Assembly (NCBI GenBank): GCA_016191845.1
Contig: JACPVF010000014.1
Coordinates: forward strand, 1-64,000
Origin: Chloroflexota bacterium
Lineage (GTDB): Bacteria; Chloroflexota; Anaerolineae; Anaerolineales; Villigracilaceae
DNA length: 64,000 nucleotides
Direction: 5' to 3'
This document shows positions 17,148 to 23,704 of the stretch, one piece after another. The stretch's first letter is position 1. Each line of letters starts with the position of its first letter. The notes beneath the pieces were generated by a model. It made no database searches and was not told where the DNA came from. It saw only the letters and a program-made list of their open reading frames with translations. Made by a program: the position numbers and the translations under genes.

Positions 17148-17424
17148 CTCCTCCCTCCAGTCTCTCCAATCGCCTGCGCAGGGACTCCACTTCCTCGCGC
17201 AACCGCAGGGTCTCCTTGTGGTTCTCCAGTTGCATCGAGAGCAGGAAGGTCTCGAACGGCAGCAGGTGACCCGCATGGGCGGCAGCCGCGCGATGCTTGT
17301 AGGCCGCCGTGAACATCGAGTCGAACACCACCTGGTCCTCCCGCCGTAATGCGCGGCGGAAGCGGGCCAGGTTCTCCTGCTCGCGGTGCAGCAGATCGGT
17401 GATGGTCGGGGTGACGTTGCCCAT
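17140..17424 (-). CDS. Small coiled-coil protein upstream of the polymerase
   Basis: 94 aa. An N-terminal helical part ('TPTITDLLHREQENLARFRRAL') is followed by a Lys/Arg/Glu-rich C-terminal coiled coil ('LRLREEVESLRRRLERLEGG'). It overlaps the polymerase start by 8 bases and the upstream stop by one, so the three genes form a unit. An accessory subunit for the polymerase is a reasonable guess. No family is recognised. Confidence 0.6.
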   Translation of the reverse strand: MGNVTPTITDLLHREQENLARFRRALRREDQVVFDSMFTAAYKHRAAAAHAGHLLPFETFLLSMQLENHKETLRLREEVESLRRRLERLEGGDA

Positions 17425-17942
17425 CAGAACAATCCTGGCTGGGATGCCGTCGGCGCGGGCGTTTCGTAGGCCAGCACCTGCGAGGCGGCGGCGCGCAGCT
17501 GGTCCAGCATCCAGCGCGCTTCGGGCGTGTCAGGCGGTGGGTGGATGCTCACCGCCAGTCCCGCCCCACGGTTCAGGGCTTGGAAGGCCTGCACCGTTCC
17601 CGCCAGCAAATGCCGTCTCTGCTCGAAGGGCACGTTCTCATCCTGGAAGGTGGCCAGCAGGTCCAGCACCAGCACGGGCAGCGGACTGGAGGCGTGCAAC
17701 TCGATCAGCCGTGCGGCTTCGAAGCAGGTGAAGGCGCGCTGCACCTGGAGTCTCTCCAGCACCTCCAGCCTGCCCCGTGCGGCTCGTGCCACCACCGTGG
17801 CGTCGAATTGCCGCCCGCAGTCCAGCACGGACAGCGGTTGCTCGTGGGCCACCTGCGCGGCGGCAATTAGCAATCGATGGCGCATCGGGCGCGGCAGAAT
17901 CCACAAAGTCCATCCATGGGGGCGCAGGTCCAGGTCATTCAT
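17424..17942 (-). CDS. RecA-like fold protein lacking a P-loop (putative)
   Basis: 172 aa from the ATG at 17942. The middle 'RAFTCFEAARLIEL...LPVLVLDLLATFQDENV...QRRHLL' resembles the second half of RadA/RecA cores (Walker B strand, then a FxxE-like loop and Arg-rich helix). The expected GxxxxGKT near the N-terminus is absent; 'LSVLDCGRQFD' stands there instead. It could be a structural paralogue that partners the downstream polymerase. The fold assignment is by eye and tentative. Confidence 0.45.
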   Translation of the reverse strand: MNDLDLRPHGWTLWILPRPMRHRLLIAAAQVAHEQPLSVLDCGRQFDATVVARAARGRLEVLERLQVQRAFTCFEAARLIELHASSPLPVLVLDLLATFQDENVPFEQRRHLLAGTVQAFQALNRGAGLAVSIHPPPDTPEARWMLDQLRAAASQVLAYETPAPTASQPGLF

Positions 17943-17961
17943 TCCGCCAGCATAGCCCAGG

Positions 17962-17994
17962 CGCGGAAAATAAAAAATCACCCGACGGGTGATT
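17962..17994 (-). terminator. Rho-independent terminator after the LuxR-type gene
   Basis: AATCACCC (17976-17983) pairs with GGGTGATT (17987-17994) across a 3-nt loop. On the minus strand this is followed by a run of T (complement of 17966-17977). It separates the regulator from the polymerase operon. Confidence 0.8.
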
Positions 17995-18055
17995 CAGGGG
18001 GTACCCCACATGGGGGAGGCACGGCTGGCGGGTTAACCTGCTTTGCCGTCCAGAT

Positions 18056-18463
18056 TTAGGGGTTCCAGGCGCTGAAATCCCACTCCTTCAACAGCAGGCG
18101 CAATTCGGCGCGGTTCTCCACGCCAAACTTGATCAACGCTTTCTTGAAATGTGTCTTGACTGTCTCGGGCGAGATCCTCAATCTGCCCGCGATCTGGCGG
18201 TTGGTGAGCCCCAGGCACGCCAGCGCCACCACCTCCTGTTCGCGCGGCGAGAGCGCGTTCCATTTCGGCAGGACGTCGTCCACGGAATAATAATGGGTCA
18301 GGCCAGCGGCCAGCAGGTCTTGGAGGAAAACTTGTTCAGGTCGGCCCTCATGCTGTGCAAGGGTGGCCAGCGTGGTCTGCATGCTTTCGCTGAGCTCATA
18401 GGTACGGGGGCTGGATTTCGGACGCAAGCCTATCAGGCGCAGCACGCGCTCCCAGATAGACAT
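18056..18463 (-). CDS. LuxR/GerE-type HTH transcription regulator
   Basis: 135 aa. The C-terminal LuxR HTH (about residues 68-125) is clear: 'NALSPREQEVVALACLGLTN', 'QIAGRLRISPETVKTHFKKA'. The N-terminus ('TYELSESMQTTLATLAQHEG') has no receiver or autoinducer domain and may mediate dimerisation. The gene is monocistronic, bounded by a terminator at 17962-17994 and a divergent/bidirectional hairpin at 18515-18553. Its promoter has near-consensus hexamers, contains a LexA-like box in the spacer, and places the transcript start at or next to the ATG, so the mRNA may be leaderless. It probably switches element genes. Confidence 0.85.
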   Translation of the reverse strand: MSIWERVLRLIGLRPKSSPRTYELSESMQTTLATLAQHEGRPEQVFLQDLLAAGLTHYYSVDDVLPKWNALSPREQEVVALACLGLTNRQIAGRLRISPETVKTHFKKALIKFGVENRAELRLLLKEWDFSAWNP

Positions 18464-18469
18464 GCAGGC

Positions 18470-18498
18470 ATTATAGTAGAACGTGTGTTCTAAGTCAA
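18470..18498 (-). promoter_or_regulatory. Promoter TTGACT-N17-TATAAT containing a LexA-like box
   Basis: On the minus strand TTGACT (18498-18493) and TATAAT (18475-18470) are 17 bases apart. The spacer holds the dyad AGAACACACGTTCT (18491-18478). This matches the Gram-positive-type SOS box core GAAC-N4-GTTC, with RNRY in the middle. LexA binding here would cover the promoter. The ATG of the LuxR-type gene starts 6 bases after the -10 box. Confidence 0.75.
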
Positions 18499-18514
18499 TC
18501 CAGGCACAACAAAC

Positions 18515-18553
18515 GGCCCGCCCTTATAAATATCAAATACTGAAAGGCGGGCC
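18515..18553. terminator. Hairpin terminator between regulator and PLAT gene
   Basis: GGCCCGCC (18515-18522) pairs with GGCGGGCC (18546-18553) over a 23-base AT-rich loop, with AATTTTT on the plus side and GTTTGTTG on the minus side. It lies just downstream of the PLAT gene. Confidence 0.6.
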
Positions 18554-18587
18554 AATTTTTACAAGCGCTTGAGCCTGAATATTGGTA

Positions 18588-18947
18588 CTACGTTCTGTCT
18601 AATACGCGATCGGTTTGCCCGTCATCCTCATCCACGGCAAGCCATCTGCCACATGGGAATGTCCATTCCTCATCGGTGTCTTCCTTGTGGATGATTATTC
18701 GATCCAGGAACCAACCAGGCTTTTTGTGTGAATTATCATGCCTAATCCTGACCTGGGTAATTTCCCCAATGTCTCCCATCTCGAGGCTGAAGACATCGGT
18801 GTGGCCTCTTTCGAAATTGTCGGCGGAATTATCGAGAAATCTTTCCCCGCTGGTCCCACTCGTTCCGTACAATGTGATGTACACATTTGCATCTGTGCCT
18901 GCATCTTCAACTGAACCAGTCACCACTACGATCCGATAGGTTGCCAT
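18588..18947 (-). CDS. Single-domain PLAT/LH2 protein
   Basis: 119 aa, all of it one PLAT domain. It has 'YRIVVVTGSVEDAGTDANVY' at the start, then 'ITLYGTSGTSG', 'FERGHTDVFSLE', 'DIGEITQVRIRHDNS', 'KPGWFLDRIIIH' and 'FPCGRWLA'. PLAT domains are beta-sandwiches that bind lipids or proteins, usually as part of lipoxygenases or lipases; here it stands alone. There is no signal peptide. AAGGAG precedes the ATG. A promoter with a CAGACGTATAAT block lies about 160 bases upstream. Role in the element unknown. Confidence 0.85.
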   Translation of the reverse strand: MATYRIVVVTGSVEDAGTDANVYITLYGTSGTSGERFLDNSADNFERGHTDVFSLEMGDIGEITQVRIRHDNSHKKPGWFLDRIIIHKEDTDEEWTFPCGRWLAVDEDDGQTDRVLDRT

Positions 18948-19105
18948 TTTCGGTCTCCTTTTACTGTTTCAAGTCTTTGGCGGTTGGAGAGTACTGAGGC
19001 TGTTTTTTGGTATGGACCTCCTTCTTCAGACGATCGCAGTTCAAATTGTGCTATCGGATACCTGGCTCGCTTGAAAACACGATTAAGGTCGAAATTACAA
19101 TAAAG

Positions 19106-19134
19106 ATTATACGTCTGCCTCTTTTGGAATACAA
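19106..19134 (-). promoter_or_regulatory. Sigma-70-type promoter, TTGTAT-N17-TATAAT
   Basis: On the minus strand TTGTAT (19134-19129), a 17-base spacer ending CAGACG, and TATAAT (19111-19106). It drives the PLAT gene with a leader of about 150 bases. It shares the 12-base CAGACGTATAAT block with the promoter at 14830-14858. Confidence 0.65.
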
Positions 19135-19165
19135 CAATAGCCATAATTCGAATGACTGTTGTTAA

Positions 19166-19206
19166 ATTATCAGCGGCGCAGCCTGAGGAAACCAGGTTGC
19201 GCCGCC
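19166..19206 (-). terminator. Hairpin, copy 1 of a repeated terminator-like element
   Basis: A GC-rich stem (GGCGCAGCCTG with CAGGTTGCGCC) lies downstream of the 59-aa membrane protein gene. It is nearly the same sequence as the hairpin at 19426-19466. Confidence 0.55.
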
Positions 19207-19221
19207 AATTACTCCCACGAC

Positions 19222-19401
19222 CTACTTCTGCCCCGTTTGATCCTGATCAGAAGGAACACCGAACACCTTGACCATCAGCAATCCAATCGGGAGCAGCAGG
19301 AAAAGGGTGATGAAACCGTATCCCAACTCATTTGAAGTCACGGCCGCAATGATCAGAACCATAAGGAGTAATAATCCCCAAATGCTTTTCAGGACTTTCA
19401 T
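19222..19401 (-). CDS. 59-aa two-TM membrane protein
   Basis: Begins MKVLKSIWGLLLLMV and ends DQDQTGQK. The ATG at 19401 is preceded by AGAGG at a good distance. Two hydrophobic segments (residues ~7-22 and 28-45) are joined by a short 'SNELGYG' loop. It is bracketed by two copies of the same hairpin, so it is probably its own transcription unit. No family is recognised. It is a likely real short gene because of ribosome site, membrane pattern and flanking terminators. Confidence 0.6.
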   Translation of the reverse strand: MKVLKSIWGLLLLMVLIIAAVTSNELGYGFITLFLLLPIGLLMVKVFGVPSDQDQTGQK

Positions 19402-19425
19402 CTTGACCTCTGATCTGGAAAAATA

Positions 19426-19466
19426 TCAGCGACGCGGCCTGAGGGGGGCAGGTCGCGCCGCTGACA
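19426..19466 (-). terminator. Hairpin terminator, copy 2 of the repeated element
   Basis: The stem GCGACGCGGCCTG pairs with CAGGTCGCGCCGC (with mismatches), and on the minus strand it is followed by ATATTTTT. It ends the operon upstream (19573 and above). Confidence 0.65.
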
Positions 19467-19572
19467 ATCATAGTATATCACACCCTTTCAACCTTGATTT
19501 TTCATGCTTCACCAGCCAGGTTGAGAGTTCCCTCCCCAACTTTGAAGCCCTTGCGTCCAGGCGGTGCTTCTC

Positions 19573-19884
19573 TCACAGTAGCATGGGCCGCGGCCCCACC
19601 CAGCCTTGTAGACAGGGTGGCCGTTCCACGCCGGACTCACTGGCTGTTGCACTTGTCATCCAGGGCCAGGCCTTGCGAACAGCCTCCCACTCTGCATAAC
19701 TGGGCAGAGAGTCTTTCCGCTTCAAGACCAGGTGGTACATCGGCTCCCTATCCGTGATCGTAATGATCAGACCGTGCTTCAGTCTACGTTCAATTGGCTG
19801 GCATGGGCGGCAATCGGCCTCCTCCACCATCTCCAGCAACAGGTCAGACAAGCCAAACTTTTTTCCAGAGATCTTAGATTGCAT
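19573..19884 (-). CDS. Unknown small protein with a CxxC pair
   Basis: 103 aa from the ATG at 19884 (GTGAG upstream). It has 'EEADCRPCQPIE', a CxxC pair that could bind metal, and 'YHLVLKRKDSLPSYAEWEAVRKAWPW'. No signal peptide or TM segment. It is downstream of the secreted-protein gene at 19968 in the Tad region. Function is not recognised; the upper part of the longer open frame overlaps its neighbour and is rejected. Confidence 0.55.
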   Translation of the reverse strand: MQSKISGKKFGLSDLLLEMVEEADCRPCQPIERRLKHGLIITITDREPMYHLVLKRKDSLPSYAEWEAVRKAWPWMTSATASESGVERPPCLQGWVGPRPMLL

Positions 19885-19967
19885 GTTTTTCTCACTATAT
19901 TGAATAGGGATGGAACCATCGCGCAAAATCCAAGCGGGGACCACCCGTTGAAGAAACTTTCCCAGGG

Positions 19968-21170
19968 TTATTGCCCCGGCCAGCCGATCTGTCCCTGGCC
20001 CTCCCGCACGGCCCAATAGATGAGTCCGCCCCAATTCCAGGAATGTTGGTATTGGGGATTGTCCACATGATTGGCATCATCCATGCGCCGCAAGGTCAGG
20101 TTGTGATCCCAATAGGCATCTGGTGTTCCATCGCCATTGGTATCCGCGGCGGTGGCTGGTGGCAGGCCATTGACCTCGGAGGGCGGAATCTCCCCTCCGT
20201 TGGAATGAGGCCGCCATTCATAGCCTACAATCTCCTTGTGGCCGGTACCGCCGCCGCAGTTATATCCACCGCCTCCAGCGGGTCCCGGCACGCATTCCTT
20301 GATGGCCTCATATTCAAGGTAATGCACCTCCCAAAACAGTTTATACGGGGTACGCCCATCCCCAACGAACAGGGGCATGTCTGTAGGCAATTCCTCCAGG
20401 CCGGCAATGGTCCCCGCCAATGGACCGGCTCCCACGCTTGGGTGGGAGGGAACCTCCCATTGCACCAGGGTCGGGGTGCCGCTGTCTCCCTGATTGGACA
20501 GGGATAAACTGCCCACCTTCGGCAGGGTGATCATCATCGGACCGGACGGCCGCAGGGTCAGGGTCAGACGCAAATCCTGCCAGTCTCCCTCCTGCGGATT
20601 GCCCGGCGACCCACCTCCATAGGGTAGATAGTCCACCTCGCCCGAACCGGAGGAAGTCGGAGTGCCGCCATTGCGCAATGCCGTCGGCCAGCGCACCAGG
20701 GTCACGGGGTAAGGCCGCACATCCAGGAAGGTCTCCGGAAAGGAGACACGCGCGCTGACCTCCCATTCGGTGTTGGTGCAGGTGATCCCACCCCCGCCCA
20801 CGGAGAAGATGGTGCAGGGATGCTGCGGCCCCGATGCCTCCAGGGTGCAAGGCATGTCATCCACCGCATCCCCACCGGATTCAACTGCCTGCCCGGTGCA
20901 GTTATCAACCCAAATCGGGATGGCATCGCAGGTGCCGGCCTCCGGGTCATAGGCGGTGACCTGATAGACCAGGTGCTCTCCTGGCGTGCAGGTTCCGCCC
21001 TCGCCGCTGCCACCACCCTCCCCGCCCCCTCCTCCTCCCATCGTGCACACGATGCTTCCGTCCGGTTGAAAATTGCAGGTAGGTGCCCCCGATTGGGCCC
21101 GTGCATTCCTGAATTGGAACAGGATCAGGGTCAATAGAATGCCCAGGGCAAGGATCAGGGAGCGCTTCAC
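19968..21170 (-). CDS. Secreted Gly/Cys-rich protein of the pilus region
   Basis: 400 aa. A signal peptide (residues 1-25, ending 'NARA') leads to a Cys-containing mature protein. It has a poly-Gly stretch at ~45-60 ('GGGGGGEGGGSGEGG') and a late 'ADTNGDGTPDAYWDHN', which looks like a calcium-binding DxNGDGxxD loop. The start overlaps the stop of the upstream gene (ATGA). It is the last but one gene of the unit with three TadE-like proteins. It may be an extracellular adhesin or pilus-associated protein; no known family is recognised. Confidence 0.65.
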   Translation of the reverse strand: MKRSLILALGILLTLILFQFRNARAQSGAPTCNFQPDGSIVCTMGGGGGGEGGGSGEGGTCTPGEHLVYQVTAYDPEAGTCDAIPIWVDNCTGQAVESGGDAVDDMPCTLEASGPQHPCTIFSVGGGGITCTNTEWEVSARVSFPETFLDVRPYPVTLVRWPTALRNGGTPTSSGSGEVDYLPYGGGSPGNPQEGDWQDLRLTLTLRPSGPMMITLPKVGSLSLSNQGDSGTPTLVQWEVPSHPSVGAGPLAGTIAGLEELPTDMPLFVGDGRTPYKLFWEVHYLEYEAIKECVPGPAGGGGYNCGGGTGHKEIVGYEWRPHSNGGEIPPSEVNGLPPATAADTNGDGTPDAYWDHNLTLRRMDDANHVDNPQYQHSWNWGGLIYWAVREGQGQIGWPGQ

Positions 21171-22174
21171 GGCTGGCCTCCTTCGGCGCCGTCAGACAGC
21201 CCATCCAGAATGGTCTGTTTCTCGTATTCGCTGGTCATGTCCTGCCAGCCCTGCGGCGGAGGTTGCATGGTCAGGCCATAGGTGTTTTGCAGCCAAATTG
21301 CATCCCAGGGACGAGAGTCATACAGGCTGGCCATGGTCAGGCGGTCACGCGCGTTGGCAGTCAGGTCCGTGATCGGTTGCCAGGGATCCGTTTGTGTTCC
21401 CAGCCAGACCCATTCCCCCTCGCCCAGATATCCAAACAGCAGGAAGGAACGCATGGGAACGGCGGAGGCTGTATACACGTGATCGAAGAGAGAGTAGACG
21501 ATGCGCGTGTTGATGGCGTCCTCGGCCACCAGGCACACCACGGGATAATCACCTCCCCAGGTGTTCAGGCGGTTGCCCACCACGGTCGAGGTGCGGAAAC
21601 AACCGCGCAGACCATATGCCACGGCCGGCTTGCCCTCCTCCGTCAGACGCCACTCGGTGAAATAGGGGTTGGTGGGGATGAAGCTGACCGGCACCCCCAG
21701 GGGCCCCTGGTCGGATGGAATATTCACTTCCTGCAGGGCCCGCATGGGCATTCGCGAGAAACCCAGCATCTCTGTCGCCTCAGCGCGACTATAACCCTCG
21801 CGGACTGCCAGGGCCCAGGCGACTGTTTTCTCCAGTCCCTGGTAGACGCAGGCGGGCTGAATGATCTGATAGGTCTCGCTCACATAAGATGGGACAAGCG
21901 TCCAATCGCCTGAGTCGGTTGGGCAGCCTGCGGGGATTTGCTCCTCCACCAGCGAGGGAGTCGGTGGGATGACCTCCGTTGGAAGTGAGACGGCCAGGGG
22001 AGCCGCATGCACGTCTCGCCACAACCACCATTGATTGGACAGGGCGATGAATACAGCCAGGAGCAGCATGGCCAGGATGGCGCCAGCCAGGACCGCATAG
22101 GCGCGCGGCTGGCGGCGACCGGCCAGGTCCCGAAAGGTAAGATTTTCCAGGACTATGGTCCAAATTTTTTTCAT
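21167..22174 (-). CDS. Membrane-anchored extracellular protein of the pilus region
   Basis: 335 aa from the ATG at 22174 (GGAG upstream). One TM segment (residues ~28-48) follows a short cytoplasmic basic stretch. The remaining ~285 residues would be outside. They contain several Cys and 'AVREGYSRAEATEMLGFSRM', and no recognised domain. It lies 13 bases downstream of a TadE-like gene and overlaps the next gene by ATGA, so it belongs to the Tad-like operon. Confidence 0.6.
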   Translation of the reverse strand: MKKIWTIVLENLTFRDLAGRRQPRAYAVLAGAILAMLLLAVFIALSNQWWLWRDVHAAPLAVSLPTEVIPPTPSLVEEQIPAGCPTDSGDWTLVPSYVSETYQIIQPACVYQGLEKTVAWALAVREGYSRAEATEMLGFSRMPMRALQEVNIPSDQGPLGVPVSFIPTNPYFTEWRLTEEGKPAVAYGLRGCFRTSTVVGNRLNTWGGDYPVVCLVAEDAINTRIVYSLFDHVYTASAVPMRSFLLFGYLGEGEWVWLGTQTDPWQPITDLTANARDRLTMASLYDSRPWDAIWLQNTYGLTMQPPPQGWQDMTSEYEKQTILDGLSDGAEGGQP

Positions 22175-22187
22175 CGAAGACTCCACT

Positions 22188-22604
22188 TCATTGATCGCCG
22201 CGGGTGACGCCATGCGCCAGATAGCCAATGGCGCGCACCGTGACCCAGCGGGCGGGTAGCAGGTAACCGGCGGAACGGGTCTCGGCCGTCACCAGGCAGG
22301 CCGGTCTTCCCTGATGGCGTCCACAGGAGACCGAGAGCAGCCGGGCCTGGGCCGGTCGTTGGGTGTTGAAATAATCTGCGGCAATGACATCGCCACCCGC
22401 GGTGGCCGTGATCGTCCCGTCCGGGAGGACGGTGATCTCCTGCGCCCCGGCGTGGGCGGCCAGATCCGCGGCCGCCACGGTCTCCATAACGCGGGCATTG
22501 GTCAGCATGTAGTCCAGGATGCCCAGCAGGAACACGGCCATCAGGGGCAGCAGGATGGCAAAGAGCAGGATGGATTGTCCGCGTTCACTGCGTCGAGCTT
22601 TCAT
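22188..22604 (-). CDS. TadE/TadG-like pseudopilin
   Basis: 138 aa. The N-terminal motif 'SERGQSILLFAILLPLMAVF' is the TadE signature: a basic start, then RGQ followed by a long hydrophobic helix. TadE/F proteins are minor pilins or pseudopilins processed by a TadV-type peptidase, and two such peptidases are encoded at 7479 and 10507. The start overlaps the stop of the next TadE-like gene (ATGA). Confidence 0.75.
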   Translation of the reverse strand: MKARRSERGQSILLFAILLPLMAVFLLGILDYMLTNARVMETVAAADLAAHAGAQEITVLPDGTITATAGGDVIAADYFNTQRPAQARLLSVSCGRHQGRPACLVTAETRSAGYLLPARWVTVRAIGYLAHGVTRGDQ

Positions 22605-23020
22605 TGCCACCTGGCCTTCCAGGTTTCGGAGCGGGAGACGAACCATTCATGCCCCCAATCCGCCTGTTCCGATCCCAGTAGAGCCTGGAACAGGGAGGGA
22701 ACCCAATAAGAGACCTGACATGCCCCCGCCAGGCCGGGTCCTGCAGGCGGCGAGACCTGCACACGATATTGCACGCCATAGGTTCCGGACCAGTCCGCAT
22801 CCAGGGTCTGCCAGGCGGCGCGGAGCGCGTTTTGCCGGGCGTGGGCCGGGTCAGGGGATTGGGACAGGAACTGCGAACAGGCATAGGCTGCCGCCGTGGA
22901 TGCAGTACGCGCGCGGTGCATGGGAATCCAGGACAACAGGCCAAAGGCCATCAAGACCGCGAGCAGGGCAAACAGGGCGGTTTCGGGCATGGCCTGTCCG
23001 CGTTCGTACCTGCGCTTCAT
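22601..23020 (-). CDS. TadE-like pseudopilin
   Basis: 139 aa from the ATG at 23020 (GGAGG upstream), overlapping the upstream gene by ATGA. The N-terminus 'YERGQAMPETALFALLAVLM' shows RGQ..xE and a hydrophobic helix, as in TadE. The Glu shortly after the processing site is the classical +5-type pilin Glu. The longer open frame on this strand is an artefact of overlapping reading frames. Confidence 0.75.
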   Translation of the reverse strand: MKRRYERGQAMPETALFALLAVLMAFGLLSWIPMHRARTASTAAAYACSQFLSQSPDPAHARQNALRAAWQTLDADWSGTYGVQYRVQVSPPAGPGLAGACQVSYWVPSLFQALLGSEQADWGHEWFVSRSETWKARWQ

Positions 23021-23409
23021 TCGATGCCTCCTGCCGCGGGCGGACCGGGGTAGAAGCGCCACAAGCGGAAAAAGACCGCGGCGCGCTGGGCCTCCGCCAG
23101 GCGGATCCCGAACACCCAGGCGCGCGAGTCCTCCACCGAGATCCGGGAACGGACCTGGCGCGGGCCTTCTTGCCCGGTTTGAATGCGGTCGGTGAGATCC
23201 GGCCACAGATTGGAGGCGTGCGCGGTTTCGACCATCGGGCGGTTGTACGATCCGCCGGCCACCCCGCTGACGAACACCCCCCAGTCCACAGCGGCAGCTC
23301 GGAAGGCATAGAAGGCGGCCAGGGTCATCCCAAACAACAGCAGGATCAGGGGTGGGATCATCAGGGCGAACTCGGCCATGGCCTGTCCACGCTCCCTTCG
23401 GCGGGACAT
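23017..23409 (-). CDS. TadE-like pseudopilin
   Basis: 130 aa. 'RERGQAMAEFALMIPPLILL' is a canonical TadE N-terminus with Glu. A globular C-terminal part follows ('DLTDRIQTGQEGPRQV'). It directly abuts the Flp pilin stop, overlaps the next TadE-like gene and forms part of the pilus operon. Confidence 0.8.
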   Translation of the reverse strand: MSRRRERGQAMAEFALMIPPLILLLFGMTLAAFYAFRAAAVDWGVFVSGVAGGSYNRPMVETAHASNLWPDLTDRIQTGQEGPRQVRSRISVEDSRAWVFGIRLAEAQRAAVFFRLWRFYPGPPAAGGIE

Positions 23410-23589
23410 CTAGCCACCCCGCGCGAGGCGCAGCGCTTCGATGCCGGCCTCGAAGGCAGCCTGTAGTTCGTTGCGGTAGCGGGAGATCACAGCAATGGCC
23501 ACCACCCCCACCGCCCCCAGGATCAGGGCGTACTCGGCAAAGTCCTGGCCGTCCTCCTCGCAAATGAAACGTTTCAACAACTTGAGCAT
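23410..23589 (-). CDS. Flp/TadA-type major pilin
   Basis: 59 aa with AAGGAG before the ATG at 23589. 'EEDGQDFAEYALILGAVGVV' is the Flp pilin processing and helix motif (G followed by Q-D-F-AEYAL). It is the usual size for an unprocessed Flp subunit. Cleavage after Gly is expected from the A24 peptidases of this element. A hairpin upstream (23617-23638) separates it from the LCP gene, allowing independent high expression. Confidence 0.88.
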   Translation of the reverse strand: MLKLLKRFICEEDGQDFAEYALILGAVGVVAIAVISRYRNELQAAFEAGIEALRLARGG

Positions 23590-23610
23590 GGGTTTCTCCT
23601 TGTTCGAATC

Positions 23611-23638
23611 AAAATCGGCTGGCAGTGTTCTGCCAGCC
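23611..23638 (-). terminator. Hairpin between LCP and Flp genes
   Basis: GGCTGGCA (23617-23624) pairs with TGCCAGCC (23631-23638), followed on the minus strand by GATTTTGATT. It is a likely terminator or attenuator after the LCP gene. Confidence 0.65.
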
Positions 23639-23704
23639 GGGATGATACAAAACCGCCTGTCCGGGTGTGAAGGCCGTGTCGCTTGCAACAAAACAGTGGG
23701 GAGG

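Noticed and set aside
16008-17312. 434-codon plus-strand frame opposite the DNA polymerase
   Set aside because: His/Arg/Gln-rich translation typical of antisense to a GC-rich gene; the polymerase motifs are on the other strand.
19166-19466. CRISPR-like repeats
   Set aside because: Only two copies, separated by a gene-sized segment, and they fold as terminator hairpins.
22519-23466. 315-codon plus-strand frame in the pseudopilin region
   Set aside because: The minus strand carries three TadE-like genes with overlapping starts; the plus frame is Arg/Pro-rich shadow.
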